This document shows positions 7,286-16,855 of a DNA stretch of 64,000 bases, piece after piece; positions within the stretch are counted from its first letter, which is position 1, and each line of letters opens with the position of its first letter. A program made the translations under genes and the position numbers. Below the pieces are notes generated by a model. That model did no database searches. It saw nothing but the letters and a program-made list of their open reading frames with translations, and was not told the origin of the DNA. Origin of the DNA: a virus; the IMG/VR virus record IMGVR_UViG_3300012985_000006, positions 62,001 through 126,000 of that record; one strand, given 5' to 3'.

Positions 7286-8512
7286 TCAGATGCCGAAGAT
7301 GCCCTTCACGTCTGGAGCCGACTGCCAGAGGCTCGACAACTTGTCGATATCTCCGCCCGTAGCAGCGTTTCCACCGCTACCGATTGCCGACACACCAACT
7401 GAGGGCTGAGTGCCAATCGTACGCTTAGAGGCCGTACGGGTTGTGTGCACAGTCGAAGCCTGAACCGGAATACCAGTCAGGATTGCGTTTGCTTGCTGTG
7501 CTTCGATGACTTCTTGATTGGAAGCAAACAAGGTCTTGAGAACCTCATCCTCGGAAGCGGCGATGTGAGTCTCACCAACATCCATCGAGATACCGTCCAA
7601 CTCAATGTCATTGAAGCTATTGGCCAACACTGGCTGACCAACCTCGTCTTGGAGCATCTGGTCCAGCAATTGGTCATCACCCAACTGCTGCTGAACCTGA
7701 GCGGGAGCCTGTTGCTGCTGTCCTTGACCCAGAGCTTGCTGGAACAACGACATAACCTGATCCTGCTGCAAGCCCGTCTGGGCCATCGCATCACAAGCGG
7801 CCTTGAAAGCCTGGTAGGCAGCTTGCTTCTTCTGCTCTTCCGCATCATCCTTAGCCTGCTGCTGAGCCTGCTTTTGCTGCTCTTCGTCAGCCTGCTGAGC
7901 TTGCTGCTGGGCTTGCTTAGCCTGCTGCTCCTGGCCCTCTTCCTTCTCATCCTTCTTCTTGAAGTTCTCAGGAATCTGACCAGCTTGCTTCTGCTCTTCC
8001 GAGTCTTGAGCTTGCTGTTGCTGAGCTTGTTTGCTCTGCTCTTCTTCGTCTTCCTCTTCGGCTGCCAGACGATTGACAGATTCGATCAAAGCTGCATCAG
8101 GCATATGCATGAATGCGAGAGCTTGATCTTCAATCATCGACTCAGAAGCCTTCTTGGACAGGCAGCGCTTGGCCAGCTTGATGCAGAGAGAGGCCTTCTT
8201 CTCCAGCACCTCATCTTCCGCAGCAGCTTCTTCTTGCTGTTCAGCAGCTGTCTTCTCAGCATGGTTGAAAGTGTCACCACGTAGTTCGGGCATTCCGATC
8301 TCGTTGCGCTTGACTTCACCACCGCTGTACTCAGCTTTCCAAGTAGTGTTGGATGGATGAACATCTTCGGCGAAATCCGAAGGTCCACCGATCTCATACT
8401 TGTCGGCTGCCGGTTGTTGGCTCAAATGGTCTTGGTTCATTGCACGGGGGTCTTCTGCAATTCTGACGTTCTGTGCAATCTTTTCACGATTCCAGGTGGT
8501 GCGTTCGCGCAT
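7286..8512 (-). CDS. Putative scaffold/prohead core protein, Q/E/A-rich
   Basis: This 408-residue protein starts at ATG 8512. The centre (about 145-270) is strongly Q-, E-, K- and A-rich and of coiled-coil type, including runs such as QQAQQADEEQQKQAQQQ. The ends are less biased. Charged, extended proteins lying between the prohead protease and the major capsid gene usually act as assembly scaffolds or core proteins and are cut by that protease. Sequence identity cannot prove this because of the low complexity. The biased codons cause a long opposite-strand open frame that I do not consider real. Confidence 0.55.
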   Translation of the reverse strand: MRERTTWNREKIAQNVRIAEDPRAMNQDHLSQQPAADKYEIGGPSDFAEDVHPSNTTWKAEYSGGEVKRNEIGMPELRGDTFNHAEKTAAEQQEEAAAEDEVLEKKASLCIKLAKRCLSKKASESMIEDQALAFMHMPDAALIESVNRLAAEEEDEEEQSKQAQQQQAQDSEEQKQAGQIPENFKKKDEKEEGQEQQAKQAQQQAQQADEEQQKQAQQQAKDDAEEQKKQAAYQAFKAACDAMAQTGLQQDQVMSLFQQALGQGQQQQAPAQVQQQLGDDQLLDQMLQDEVGQPVLANSFNDIELDGISMDVGETHIAASEDEVLKTLFASNQEVIEAQQANAILTGIPVQASTVHTTRTASKRTIGTQPSVGVSAIGSGGNAATGGDIDKLSSLWQSAPDVKGIFGI

Positions 8513-8558
8513 GACGGGATCACCCTTTCCTATGCCTTGTAGTGGGGTATAAAGAGAT

Positions 8559-10106
8559 TTACGATTTCGAGAGATCGAAAAGTTTGCCTTTTGTGATCAA
8601 GGCATCGGTCTCTGATGTGGTCAGTTCTCGTCCAACTGCTCGACGACAAGCCGCCAAGTAGCTATCTGCATCTCCGTAAGCCAACATCCCGCCAACAGTC
8701 AAAACGGTGCGGTAGATTCGATGTTCGCCTGCAATCCTAACTCCCTGGATGTTGTCCAGAAAGCGTGAGATTGCCAGTACTTCCGTTCCTGAGTACGAAG
8801 CTTCTTTGACGGCTTGCCAACCGCCATTCTTGAACAACAACAAGCCAGTCAAGACCTTGCGAGCCATCTCTGGATTGGGTGTTTGGGCCAACACCACCTC
8901 TGCTAGACGCTTCCAAGAGGAGCTCTTTTGGACCGCTTCACGCAGCAAAGTGTTGTTCTGATTTTCTTTCAAATCGGCACGAGGGGGGAGATCTTTTTGA
9001 TTCATCTCACCTCGAACCTTCTCCAACGCCTTCTCTTTGATCAGATCAGCCAGGCTATCGACTGCCTTATCTATGGGTTGCTGATCTTTCTTAGGGTTGG
9101 CCGGAGCCGCTTGATCAGCCCCTTCAAATTGTTCTTGATCCTGTGATGGATGCGAAGGATCCGATAGAGAAATCCTAGTACGAGGAGCAATGGCAGGGTT
9201 CTGAACACGACTCACAACCCTCATATCGTTGGTCTGCAGATGAGCCGCTTTTCCGAATTGAGAAGCGTCCGGAACCTGAGTGGGCATCGAGAAGGCGACT
9301 TGCACCTTGTTACCAACCTTGGCCAATTCATCTGGAGTTAGGATGTTGCGAACCACCGCCCCCTTGAAAGCAGGATTGGCGACCCAACTGGCCTCAATAA
9401 ACTTGACCGAGCGAGGATCTGTCACATGGCCGCACAGCTCGGCAATCTTACGAGTCCTCCCCAGAGCATCAATGAACTGATTGCCCTTGGAGTATTTGAT
9501 GTGTTGACAGAGCTGGGTCTCGTCTTCCGCCACATTCCCACATTGTGTGCAGGTTGTGTGGGCGACCGTGCAACCCATACTTAGAGTCTGTAGTTGCTGA
9601 GACTTGATGGCCGCAATCAGAGGGGAATGCTTGAGTTCCGTTGCTACCAAGATGTCTACGTAGACCGTGTCTCCAAGATCACGAGCCGCCGCATCAATGA
9701 TGCGTCCCTTAGACAACTCAGGTATTTGCAAATGTTCTACGTAATTCTGACCACCAATGAAGGTGCGGAACGTTGCGAGCAACAAGTTACGTTCCCAGCT
9801 ATCCTGATTGCTGTTGACATACTGTGCCGTCTTGGTAGTGATGTAGTAGTCTTGATAACGACGATCGATCTGGAAACCGTTATCAAACGTACGTCCCAAC
9901 TGACCAGGACCGTTCTCGGTATCGACAGACGCGATGATGGTACAGTGTGTAAGCAGATATTCTTTGGGGTCGTATTTCTGGACCACTTCCAAGCTGGCTG
10001 TCTTGGCAAAAGCTCCGCCCATCGACTTGGCACGCAAATCGTCCCATGTCGACATCGTTACGACGGGCTGAACCACCGCCGCATTGGCGTACTTGGAGAA
10101 GGCCAT
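8559..10106 (-). CDS. Putative prohead (capsid maturation) protease with extended C-terminus
   Basis: The protein has 515 residues. Between about 50 and 200 the order of elements resembles HK97/S78-type prohead proteases: a hydrophobic strand, TFIGGQNYVEHL with a candidate catalytic His, GRIIDAAARDLGDTVYVDIL, and QTLSMGCTV, matching the family L-S-x-G strand with a candidate catalytic Ser. A Cys cluster follows (CTQCGNVAEDETQLCQHI) and probably binds zinc. The C-terminal 250 residues are helical and charged. It precedes the scaffold and capsid genes, where such a protease belongs. The protease assignment is an inference from motif pattern and order. Confidence 0.6.
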   Translation of the reverse strand: MAFSKYANAAVVQPVVTMSTWDDLRAKSMGGAFAKTASLEVVQKYDPKEYLLTHCTIIASVDTENGPGQLGRTFDNGFQIDRRYQDYYITTKTAQYVNSNQDSWERNLLLATFRTFIGGQNYVEHLQIPELSKGRIIDAAARDLGDTVYVDILVATELKHSPLIAAIKSQQLQTLSMGCTVAHTTCTQCGNVAEDETQLCQHIKYSKGNQFIDALGRTRKIAELCGHVTDPRSVKFIEASWVANPAFKGAVVRNILTPDELAKVGNKVQVAFSMPTQVPDASQFGKAAHLQTNDMRVVSRVQNPAIAPRTRISLSDPSHPSQDQEQFEGADQAAPANPKKDQQPIDKAVDSLADLIKEKALEKVRGEMNQKDLPPRADLKENQNNTLLREAVQKSSSWKRLAEVVLAQTPNPEMARKVLTGLLLFKNGGWQAVKEASYSGTEVLAISRFLDNIQGVRIAGEHRIYRTVLTVGGMLAYGDADSYLAACRRAVGRELTTSETDALITKGKLFDLSKS

Positions 10107-10109
10107 GAC

Positions 10110-10496
10110 TTAGAACACCTCGAAAGGAGGCAAACCTAGGAATCGATCAACGAGGCGATTGGCAGAGGCATACTTGGGGGATTTACCGCTCGCAATGAAC
10201 TCATCAATCATCTTGATTACCGCCTTGACAGGCGGCATATCGTTCACGTGGAATTTCTTAATGAGGGCCGCCTTCAATGCATTTAACGCCTCAGGAGTTG
10301 ATTCGTTCAAATAGGAATGAACCAACTGCTCAGCTTCCTGTTTGGCACCCAGCCAAAGAGAAAGACGATAGATGTTGTCTGGACGACCCTTCTTTAGGGC
10401 GTTCTGCTGAAGAAGCTTGTCATAGCGAGTGAGACGGCCCACTAGGATGGTCAAGAAATTCTTGACAGTGCCTGGAATGTTGGCTGATCTCACCAT
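10110..10496 (-). CDS. Hypothetical basic helical protein
   Basis: This 128-residue product starts at ATG 10496, inside the end of the upstream gene. It is predicted to be helical and basic, starting MVRSANIPGTVKNFLTILVG, with a KKFHVNDMPPVKAVIKMIDE stretch near the C-terminus. No family is recognised. Its position just upstream of the putative prohead protease suggests a head-related role, without further evidence. Confidence 0.55.
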   Translation of the reverse strand: MVRSANIPGTVKNFLTILVGRLTRYDKLLQQNALKKGRPDNIYRLSLWLGAKQEAEQLVHSYLNESTPEALNALKAALIKKFHVNDMPPVKAVIKMIDEFIASGKSPKYASANRLVDRFLGLPPFEVF

Positions 10497-11200
10497 GCAA
10501 CAGGCTCCCCACCTGGACCAAGAATGTCATCCTGCTTGATCAGGTACAAATCTTTGGGACAAGCAAACAAGCGTGTTCGCTGTCCCTCAGACATCTTATA
10601 GGTGGTTTTCCGCATCGCTGTCCCGCACCTAGGACAATTGGGACATCGGTTATCAACCTCAGCCCTGGTGGCCCTGTGGGTACGATTCTGAGCCGCCCAG
10701 TAGGTGGCCGTCTTACGGACGAACTCACTGATGAACAGGTCTACCGAGTTGGAGGCAAAGCGATAAAATCTCTGCACCTCGTCCCTCAAAGCCGTATCAT
10801 CAGAGAAAGAGGCGTAACGATGCCACAGTTCGTCATATGCCCTTACCTCATGAGCACCCTTGTGGAACAGTCTAGCTAGCTCTTTATGGAAGCCAGCCGG
10901 CAGCTCGATTGAACGCCATTGACCCTTCGAAGCCTCTCTCTTTTGCTCCAAACCAGGGTAGTAGGAGAAATTGAGACTAGGTGGTAGGTAGGCGGCGAAT
11001 TCCTTGTTGACCTTCACTACCTCTTCAGGCGAGACTCGTTCATTGTCAAAAGGCCACTGGACATCAAGAAAACCGATCCCATGTAGGACCGCTGTGACGC
11101 GACCCACATAGGGCGATAGACTGACACTTCGACTGGGGATGTACTTCTGTACGAAGTCCCCAGGCTTGAAGTCCTTGGTCAATTTCCAGTAATCGATCAC
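10490..11200 (-). CDS. Hypothetical phage protein with C-terminal zinc ribbon
   Basis: The product has 236 residues. It starts with GTG at 11200 behind AAGGGACG at a good distance. An N-terminal part with KPGDFVQKY and GFLDVQWPF may be a small SH3-like barrel. The middle is helical. Near the end CPNCPRCGTAMRK plus a later CPKD form a CxxCxxC...C metal-binding set typical of zinc ribbons. It overlaps the following gene by a few bases. The role is unknown, though zinc ribbons of this kind occur in phage morphogenesis-region proteins. Confidence 0.6.
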   Translation of the reverse strand: MIDYWKLTKDFKPGDFVQKYIPSRSVSLSPYVGRVTAVLHGIGFLDVQWPFDNERVSPEEVVKVNKEFAAYLPPSLNFSYYPGLEQKREASKGQWRSIELPAGFHKELARLFHKGAHEVRAYDELWHRYASFSDDTALRDEVQRFYRFASNSVDLFISEFVRKTATYWAAQNRTHRATRAEVDNRCPNCPRCGTAMRKTTYKMSEGQRTRLFACPKDLYLIKQDDILGPGGEPVAW

Positions 11201-11226
11201 TTGCCCGTCCCTTACTAAAACTTAGT

Positions 11227-11622
11227 TCAGGGAGCGAGAGGACGGCCCGTTGTCGACTTACCGTTATTGACGGCACTCGACTGATCGTCGGCGTAAGCAC
11301 TCATGTACGGTTCATCAGCATCCGTCTGGAGCGGCGCCATAGGCTTGTTGAAGGTGTCCATGTAAGATTCGTCCGAATCCTTTTGAATCACCTTGGCACT
11401 CTTTAGGACCACCACCTGACGGCGAGCCATCGATTCTGGACCGAAGAAGTGAGCCTCTGCCTCATCCGCCACCTTATCGAGGTGGTTGACAAGTTGCTTG
11501 GCATTGTCGAACGACAACCCCATAGAGGCGAAGTTCGCTTGAATGTCGGAAGCGATGCGATCGAAAGCAGAGAGAATCTCGCTTGCCTTTTTTGACTGTT
11601 CTGCAGAAAGTTTGTTAGCCAT
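11227..11622 (-). CDS. Hypothetical helical protein with repeated acidic motif
   Basis: This 131-residue product starts at ATG 11622. The first 75 residues are helical. The C-terminal part holds two near-copies of an acidic aromatic motif, DSDESYMDTF and DADEPYMSAY, spaced about 20 residues apart. The tail is disordered, rich in N, S, T and G. I do not recognise a family. It follows the very long low-complexity protein by a short spacer and is probably part of the head operon. Confidence 0.5.
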   Translation of the reverse strand: MANKLSAEQSKKASEILSAFDRIASDIQANFASMGLSFDNAKQLVNHLDKVADEAEAHFFGPESMARRQVVVLKSAKVIQKDSDESYMDTFNKPMAPLQTDADEPYMSAYADDQSSAVNNGKSTTGRPLAP

Positions 11623-11658
11623 TTGTGGGGTTCCTAAGTCCTTCTAGGTAAAAAGGGT

Positions 11659-14493
11659 TCAGCCCAGGTTCTTGAGAGCCTGGAGTAGTGGCCGGAAAGC
11701 GGCGCGAGCGGCGGCCGGAGTCTCAGAAGCAGTCTTGATCACAAGAGCCTTGAGTGAGGCGTACTTGGCAGCTTCCTTCTTCTCCTCTTTGTCGTCTTTC
11801 TTCTCTTCCTTGTCGTCGTCCTTCTTCAGCCAAGGGGGCAGCTCACCAGCAGTTTTCTGCTCCTGTTCCTTGTCTTGTTGCTCTTGCTCCGCCAAACGAT
11901 CCGCGAAGTCGGTCATCTCAAACGCGGTCTTGGCATCAAACTTTGCAACCTTAGCTGCGAATTCACGAACGGTGCGTGATGATTTCATGGGGGTCACTTC
12001 TCCAATGGTGGCACTCAATGTGTTGTTAAAAGAAGAAGTGCTGTCCGAGGACCCGCTCTTCTCAGTTACGGTCAAAAGGGTTTGGGTCGTGCTGGGTTGC
12101 GGCTTGCCCGCCAACTTGGCCAAAAGATTGGCATATTGGGTGGCATTCACTGCACCGTTGTAACGACTTGAGTAGATGGCCAGATCCAGAGCTGCTCTCA
12201 ATTGAGCATCTGGGTCAACCCCCGGGTCGGCCACATCCAACAAGCTGGACCCTAAGAATTGACGGGCCTCAGCCAAGATGGTTGTCCAATCAGACTCTCC
12301 CAAGTCTCTTTGGTGCGGCTGCATCCAACCTGGATAGTCTGGTGCCCCATAGGCGTACGGGTCGACACCATGATAGACACTCGTTTTGCTGGTAGATCCC
12401 ATCACATGGGTTCTAGAATAAGTAAAAACACTAGCCTGTTTGACAGCTTCGTGACTGGCATCCTCATGTTGATTCTGGGAAAAAGCATCGTCCCAAATAT
12501 CTGAGGCCTTATCGGGGCCCTCTTCTGGAGAACCTGTGACTGGTTTTTCTGGCTCTGGTGGGGCTTCCTCAACGAATCCTCCTGGAGGTTTACCTTGAGG
12601 ATTCTTCATGTAGGCCTGCAGGGCCTCTTCATGCTTGGTCTTACGATTAGCCCAAGCACTGTATTGAGAAGACCAGCGCTTATGGAGTGCCTTGTACTCC
12701 TTGTGCTCCAATGGCCCTAATAGTTGCTGAACTTTGGTAGCTTTCTCGGGGTCCAAAGTCCTCAATCTATTCATGAGGCGGGTTCGAAACAGCTTCTGGG
12801 AAGGATTGATCGAATGATCATCCCCATAAAGGGCGTTGCGTTTCTGAAAGTATTGCCCAGCCTTCTTCAGACCACTCAATATGCCCTCAGGAGTGTCTCG
12901 CTCCGAGATGTTGCCAGATGAGCTGTTGGTCAAAAATTGCTCTTTAGCAAGACGGTAATCGTTGGCTTGGAGGTAAGCTTTGGTCGCCTTAGCGGCCACC
13001 GGATTACCATCAACCTGCTTCAAAAGCTCCTTGACTGCCCTATCACTGATACGAGCCGTCTCTTCTCCGCTAGCTAGTGTGTCCTTGTAGATCTTCGCTG
13101 CTAGCTTGTCTCCAACCTTTGGAGAAGGGTTGGACAACAAGGTTTTGGCAATCTGACCAGCGATCTTCTCAGGTATCCTAGGTTTGCCTGTCAGTGAGCT
13201 CTTGTTGGCTAGTTTTTGAGTCAAGCTGTCGCGAGCAGCCAAGCTAAGAGCCACCATCCGCATCTGATGTGACCGCAAAGCTTCCGCTTTTTCTTCATCA
13301 GACAATGTATCGAATGGAACTCTCTCTCCTGATTTTCGCCAATAAGTGGGTGGTTTTACCTTGGCAGGATCAATTTGATAGAAATGCCCTACCTTCTCAG
13401 CAAAATCGGTCGGCTTAGAGATCTTGACTCCCAGTTTGGCTGTGTTGTAGTCACGCACAAGAGTTTTGACGTCCTGTGGATGCATGCTGGCAAAGTTGGC
13501 CGCTTCCTCAGGCTCAAACGTATTGAGCAACAGACTCAACGCCTCTTGTTGGTCCGCCTCAGTAGGGGGTTTCCTTACAGGTTCGCCGATACCGTGTCGC
13601 TGACCTTCTGAGGGTGGTTTGAGCTTTTTCTTGGAAGGTTTTTCCTCTTGCGCCGGTTCCTTTGCAGGCTCTTCCTTCGTGGGTTCCGCCTTGGGTGCGG
13701 ACTCGCCTTCAGAAGGGGTGGGCTGTTGTGCCGGATCTCCCTTTGGGACTTCGGTCTTTGGTTCCTCTTGCTTCGGAGCAGGCTCAGCAGCTGGCTCGGC
13801 GGGGGCGGGGGGCTCAACTGGCTTTTTCTTACCCTTTGTCTTGGGGGCAACAGACGGTTTAGTTTCCAGTGCCGCCTTCAGATCCCCAATCGTCTTGATG
13901 CTGTCCGGCAGATCGACCTTGGGGAAGAACTTCGATGCAGGTAGATCGGGGTTGCCCTCAACGATGCCATTTAGGGTCTCACCAGGGGTGATGAACCGTT
14001 TGAAGATGTCCTTGAGACGGGCATCCCCCTTGGACATTTCGCGCAGCTGATCTCCAGCCTGCTGGTAGAACTGCTCCTTGTCGGTAGGCTTTGGTGTCGA
14101 CTGTTCGGCAGGAGACGTCTCCTCCTTGGACTCAGGCACCACAGGATTGGGAGATCGCTCGGCCTCTTCCTCTGGCTTGACAGCCTCGTACTGACCAGGC
14201 TTCTCTTTTAGAGTGTCGGGCGAGATCTGTACCGTCTCACCCGTTTCTTTGTTCTTGGCAGGGATACGCTCATTTCTGGCAAAACGGCGCACCACCCGTC
14301 CGACCGACCCACCAATATCCTTGAAGTTCCGACTTTCGTCCGGATCCTTCTCTTGATCAGGGTCTGCCTCGGGCGTTACTCGTTCCCTCCTAAGATCTCT
14401 TCTAGGGGGTTTCTGTTTGGGCGCCGGTCGGACGAGACGACTCGCCTCGTCGTCCTGACGTTCCTCTGGAGTCTTGGTTGACCAACGGTCCAT
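11659..14493 (-). CDS. Very long low-complexity virion-region protein (944 aa)
   Basis: The gene starts at ATG 14493 and is the longest in the window. About the first 300 residues are disordered and rich in P, E, K and A, with repeated KPTDKE- or PAEPAPKQEEPK-type segments. A helical region follows, containing LTGKPRIPEKIAGQIAKTLL, and then a folded part at about 560-870. The end is another E/K/D run (DDKEEKKDDKEEKKE) and a final helix. There is no catalytic motif. Its place between portal and protease suggests an internal head protein or protease substrate, but this is position-based. Composition differs sharply from its neighbours. Confidence 0.6.
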   Translation of the reverse strand: MDRWSTKTPEERQDDEASRLVRPAPKQKPPRRDLRRERVTPEADPDQEKDPDESRNFKDIGGSVGRVVRRFARNERIPAKNKETGETVQISPDTLKEKPGQYEAVKPEEEAERSPNPVVPESKEETSPAEQSTPKPTDKEQFYQQAGDQLREMSKGDARLKDIFKRFITPGETLNGIVEGNPDLPASKFFPKVDLPDSIKTIGDLKAALETKPSVAPKTKGKKKPVEPPAPAEPAAEPAPKQEEPKTEVPKGDPAQQPTPSEGESAPKAEPTKEEPAKEPAQEEKPSKKKLKPPSEGQRHGIGEPVRKPPTEADQQEALSLLLNTFEPEEAANFASMHPQDVKTLVRDYNTAKLGVKISKPTDFAEKVGHFYQIDPAKVKPPTYWRKSGERVPFDTLSDEEKAEALRSHQMRMVALSLAARDSLTQKLANKSSLTGKPRIPEKIAGQIAKTLLSNPSPKVGDKLAAKIYKDTLASGEETARISDRAVKELLKQVDGNPVAAKATKAYLQANDYRLAKEQFLTNSSSGNISERDTPEGILSGLKKAGQYFQKRNALYGDDHSINPSQKLFRTRLMNRLRTLDPEKATKVQQLLGPLEHKEYKALHKRWSSQYSAWANRKTKHEEALQAYMKNPQGKPPGGFVEEAPPEPEKPVTGSPEEGPDKASDIWDDAFSQNQHEDASHEAVKQASVFTYSRTHVMGSTSKTSVYHGVDPYAYGAPDYPGWMQPHQRDLGESDWTTILAEARQFLGSSLLDVADPGVDPDAQLRAALDLAIYSSRYNGAVNATQYANLLAKLAGKPQPSTTQTLLTVTEKSGSSDSTSSFNNTLSATIGEVTPMKSSRTVREFAAKVAKFDAKTAFEMTDFADRLAEQEQQDKEQEQKTAGELPPWLKKDDDKEEKKDDKEEKKEAAKYASLKALVIKTASETPAAARAAFRPLLQALKNLG

Positions 14494-14531
14494 GCACCCT
14501 TACAAAATGCATAAAAGGACCGTTAGTTGAT

Positions 14532-16364
14532 TCAGTACCTTGAATCCTCTTGAGGAGGGGCTTCTTGCTTGATCTCTAGGCCTACGTATTTGGCCATCCG
14601 TTCCAAAACATCTGTCTTTTCGGCCAAGACTCGGCCTACTTCATTGTAGAGCGATCGAAGGACTTCGTTGAACAAGGCATCGTTGACCGTGAACAAATCC
14701 CGCTCAATCTTGGCTTTGGTATCGTTGGGGTCGATATTGAGCATTTCCAGAATCAAATCGATCGAAATCGAGCCCTTCTGGTACAGATTGTACAGGGCGT
14801 CGAAAGTGTCTTGGCTGTCTCGCAACGGCAAGCGAGTGAAGCTTAGACGCGGATGTAGCACCACTTCTTGCCCCCACTCGTCCTTCTCTATGAAGCCCAT
14901 CCTACGTGCCACAGGAGCAAACAGTTGATCTTCAACGTATTCCTGGAGTATTTCTCTCAGATGTAGGTAACGCTGGTTGATCACCTCTAGTTTGAGACGA
15001 TCCCCACTGTAGAGCGATTCACCACTCATCAAACTCTCAGTGACGCCCAGACCAGTAAGGATACGACGTTCGGTCTGCTCATACTCGCTAGCAAGATCAA
15101 GGAGGCGATCCTTGGACCCCATCTCTTCCCAATGGATCTCGTAATTGGTCACAATCGAGTAATCTGGGTCCTGCATCGAGTAGTCGACCTGCTCACGCAA
15201 CAGATCGGCATCCACATCGCTCAACCCTTCAGCCCACACAACCCGCTTGGGAGTCATTGCCCTTGAGGCGATCGATGTCTGTGCTTGGCGGAGCTTGTCC
15301 CTGAAATAAAGCGTACGCAGACACCTGTTCAGTATCGATTGCCCAAGATTCGAATCAGCCGATTTGCTGCCTGTCAGGATGAACGCAAACGACCCTTCAT
15401 CAGGATTGGTACCAAGCGGGATCGTTTTCCCCGTCATGGTGTATTCGCGTATTTCTTCAGGTATTTGGGACGCCAGACGCTCAGCAGCCGGATCCCCCAA
15501 AGCGGCCCGTTCTAGGATGGCCTTATCACGGTCAGAAGGGATCAGCTCAATGATCGAGTCGTCAGAATAGTCGAAAGGAGTGATAATCACTCGATCAATA
15601 GGCAGAACACGGATTCTGGACCAACCCTGATAATGTTTCTGGTAGTACTTGTGTTCTTCCTGCTCACGATCTTCACGTTCAACCAAGACCGATTCGTCTT
15701 GTTCGATCGCCTCGCCTTCCTCTGTGAGGAAGGATTGCTTGACCACACGTCGCTCATACCCAACTTCTTCAGGTAGGTCTACCCGCCCATCCTCAGCAAA
15801 AACCACCGCCGCCCCATCTAACCAATAGTGGTGAACCATCGTGATCAGCCGACGGAACAGCTTGGTCTTTTTACACATACGCTCGAATCTATCGAGAATG
15901 TATTTGCCGTAATTGTCCGCACTACTGAAACCTGGGGGAGCTTCCCGAGGCTTGGGAGCCGCGAGACGTATTTTCGACAACGGTAGTTCGGTGTGGAGGT
16001 CAATCGCCTGCCCCACCAATTCATCGTTCTCGTAGAAGTGTCGGTAAATCTCACGACGTTCTCGGATGCTTTGAGGCAGTTCCAAGAAGTCGGTTGACAG
16101 TTGGGGACTGAAGAAGTTGCCGTGGGAACTTTGGATGGTTCCCGCCCCCATCCCGCCCCCATAACCGCCGCTAAAGCCAGTCCCGCCTGGCCCCATACCG
16201 CCAATGCTTGAGGCCATCTTGAGCTGTTGACGGGCCAGACGTTCCTTATAGGTCAGCTGATTGCTATAGGACCCAGCGATGTGAGGGGTTGCCTGGGGGC
16301 GAACAGAAGTTCGCACCAAATACTGCCCAGGACTCGAATAGTTGGTGTAGCGATCATTCGCCAT
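14532..16364 (-). CDS. Portal protein
   Basis: The product has 610 residues from ATG at 16364. It has the layout of a large-phage portal. The N-terminus is Gly-rich (residues 54-77), then a stem-like charged region leads into SRIRVLPIDRVIITPFDYSD. That V-x-P-x-D-R-V-x-x-T-P pattern is common to portals of T4-like and related phages. A long helix with LFAPVARRMGFIEKDEW-type content and C-terminal acidic helices complete the crown. Order relative to TerL, protease and capsid supports this. It forms the dodecameric ring through which DNA is packed. It overlaps the upstream gene by 11 bases. Confidence 0.85.
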   Translation of the reverse strand: MANDRYTNYSSPGQYLVRTSVRPQATPHIAGSYSNQLTYKERLARQQLKMASSIGGMGPGGTGFSGGYGGGMGAGTIQSSHGNFFSPQLSTDFLELPQSIRERREIYRHFYENDELVGQAIDLHTELPLSKIRLAAPKPREAPPGFSSADNYGKYILDRFERMCKKTKLFRRLITMVHHYWLDGAAVVFAEDGRVDLPEEVGYERRVVKQSFLTEEGEAIEQDESVLVEREDREQEEHKYYQKHYQGWSRIRVLPIDRVIITPFDYSDDSIIELIPSDRDKAILERAALGDPAAERLASQIPEEIREYTMTGKTIPLGTNPDEGSFAFILTGSKSADSNLGQSILNRCLRTLYFRDKLRQAQTSIASRAMTPKRVVWAEGLSDVDADLLREQVDYSMQDPDYSIVTNYEIHWEEMGSKDRLLDLASEYEQTERRILTGLGVTESLMSGESLYSGDRLKLEVINQRYLHLREILQEYVEDQLFAPVARRMGFIEKDEWGQEVVLHPRLSFTRLPLRDSQDTFDALYNLYQKGSISIDLILEMLNIDPNDTKAKIERDLFTVNDALFNEVLRSLYNEVGRVLAEKTDVLERMAKYVGLEIKQEAPPQEDSRY

Positions 16365-16836
16365 TTAGCATCTCTCCATACAGTTCTTCAAAAGCATTGT
16401 CGGAATGAGCGATCAACTTGGCTGTTTTTCGAGCCGCTTCTTTGACCTGTCGACTCTGATCCACCTGATCCGTCTGCGCAGCAGCCTCAATCTTCCTCAA
16501 TTTCGCTCTTTCCTGTCTCTGTTGTTCAAGTCGATCAGTCTCTTCTTGTTCAGTTTTGGCACGAACAAGGAGGCGATCAGAGGTCTGGGCCATACGTTTC
16601 AGGCCTTGAGAGGTGGCGGCCGAGAACCTAAGATTGGTCATTGCGAACATCTGATAGCTACGATCATTGACCATCCGATTTTTACGAGCGTGTTCTCGAA
16701 GTGCCTCAGAGGCCTCCAACAAGTTGGATAACGTCTCATCGAGGTTCTGTCGTGCCTCTCTGATTCGAAGCAGCAGACTCTCAGTATCCATGTTTGAGGT
16801 CCGCGCAGCGGCGGCCTTTTTGGTCAATCTAGGCAT
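16354..16836 (-). CDS. Hypothetical coiled-coil protein
   Basis: The 160-residue product starts at ATG 16836. It begins with a basic segment (MPRLTKKAAAARTS) and is otherwise one long charged coiled coil, including TEQEETDRLEQQRQERAKLR. There is no membrane segment or Cys. It overlaps the portal start by 11 bases, so its translation is probably coupled to the portal. The family is not recognised. Confidence 0.55.
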   Translation of the reverse strand: MPRLTKKAAAARTSNMDTESLLLRIREARQNLDETLSNLLEASEALREHARKNRMVNDRSYQMFAMTNLRFSAATSQGLKRMAQTSDRLLVRAKTEQEETDRLEQQRQERAKLRKIEAAAQTDQVDQSRQVKEAARKTAKLIAHSDNAFEELYGEMLNGE

Positions 16837-16855
16837 CAGGAAATCATCCAGTGTA

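Noticed and set aside
7445-8284. Leucine-rich plus-strand frame opposite the Q/E-rich protein
   Set aside because: The Leu runs are the reverse of CAG/GAG-rich codons on the real strand; the frame is an artefact of composition.
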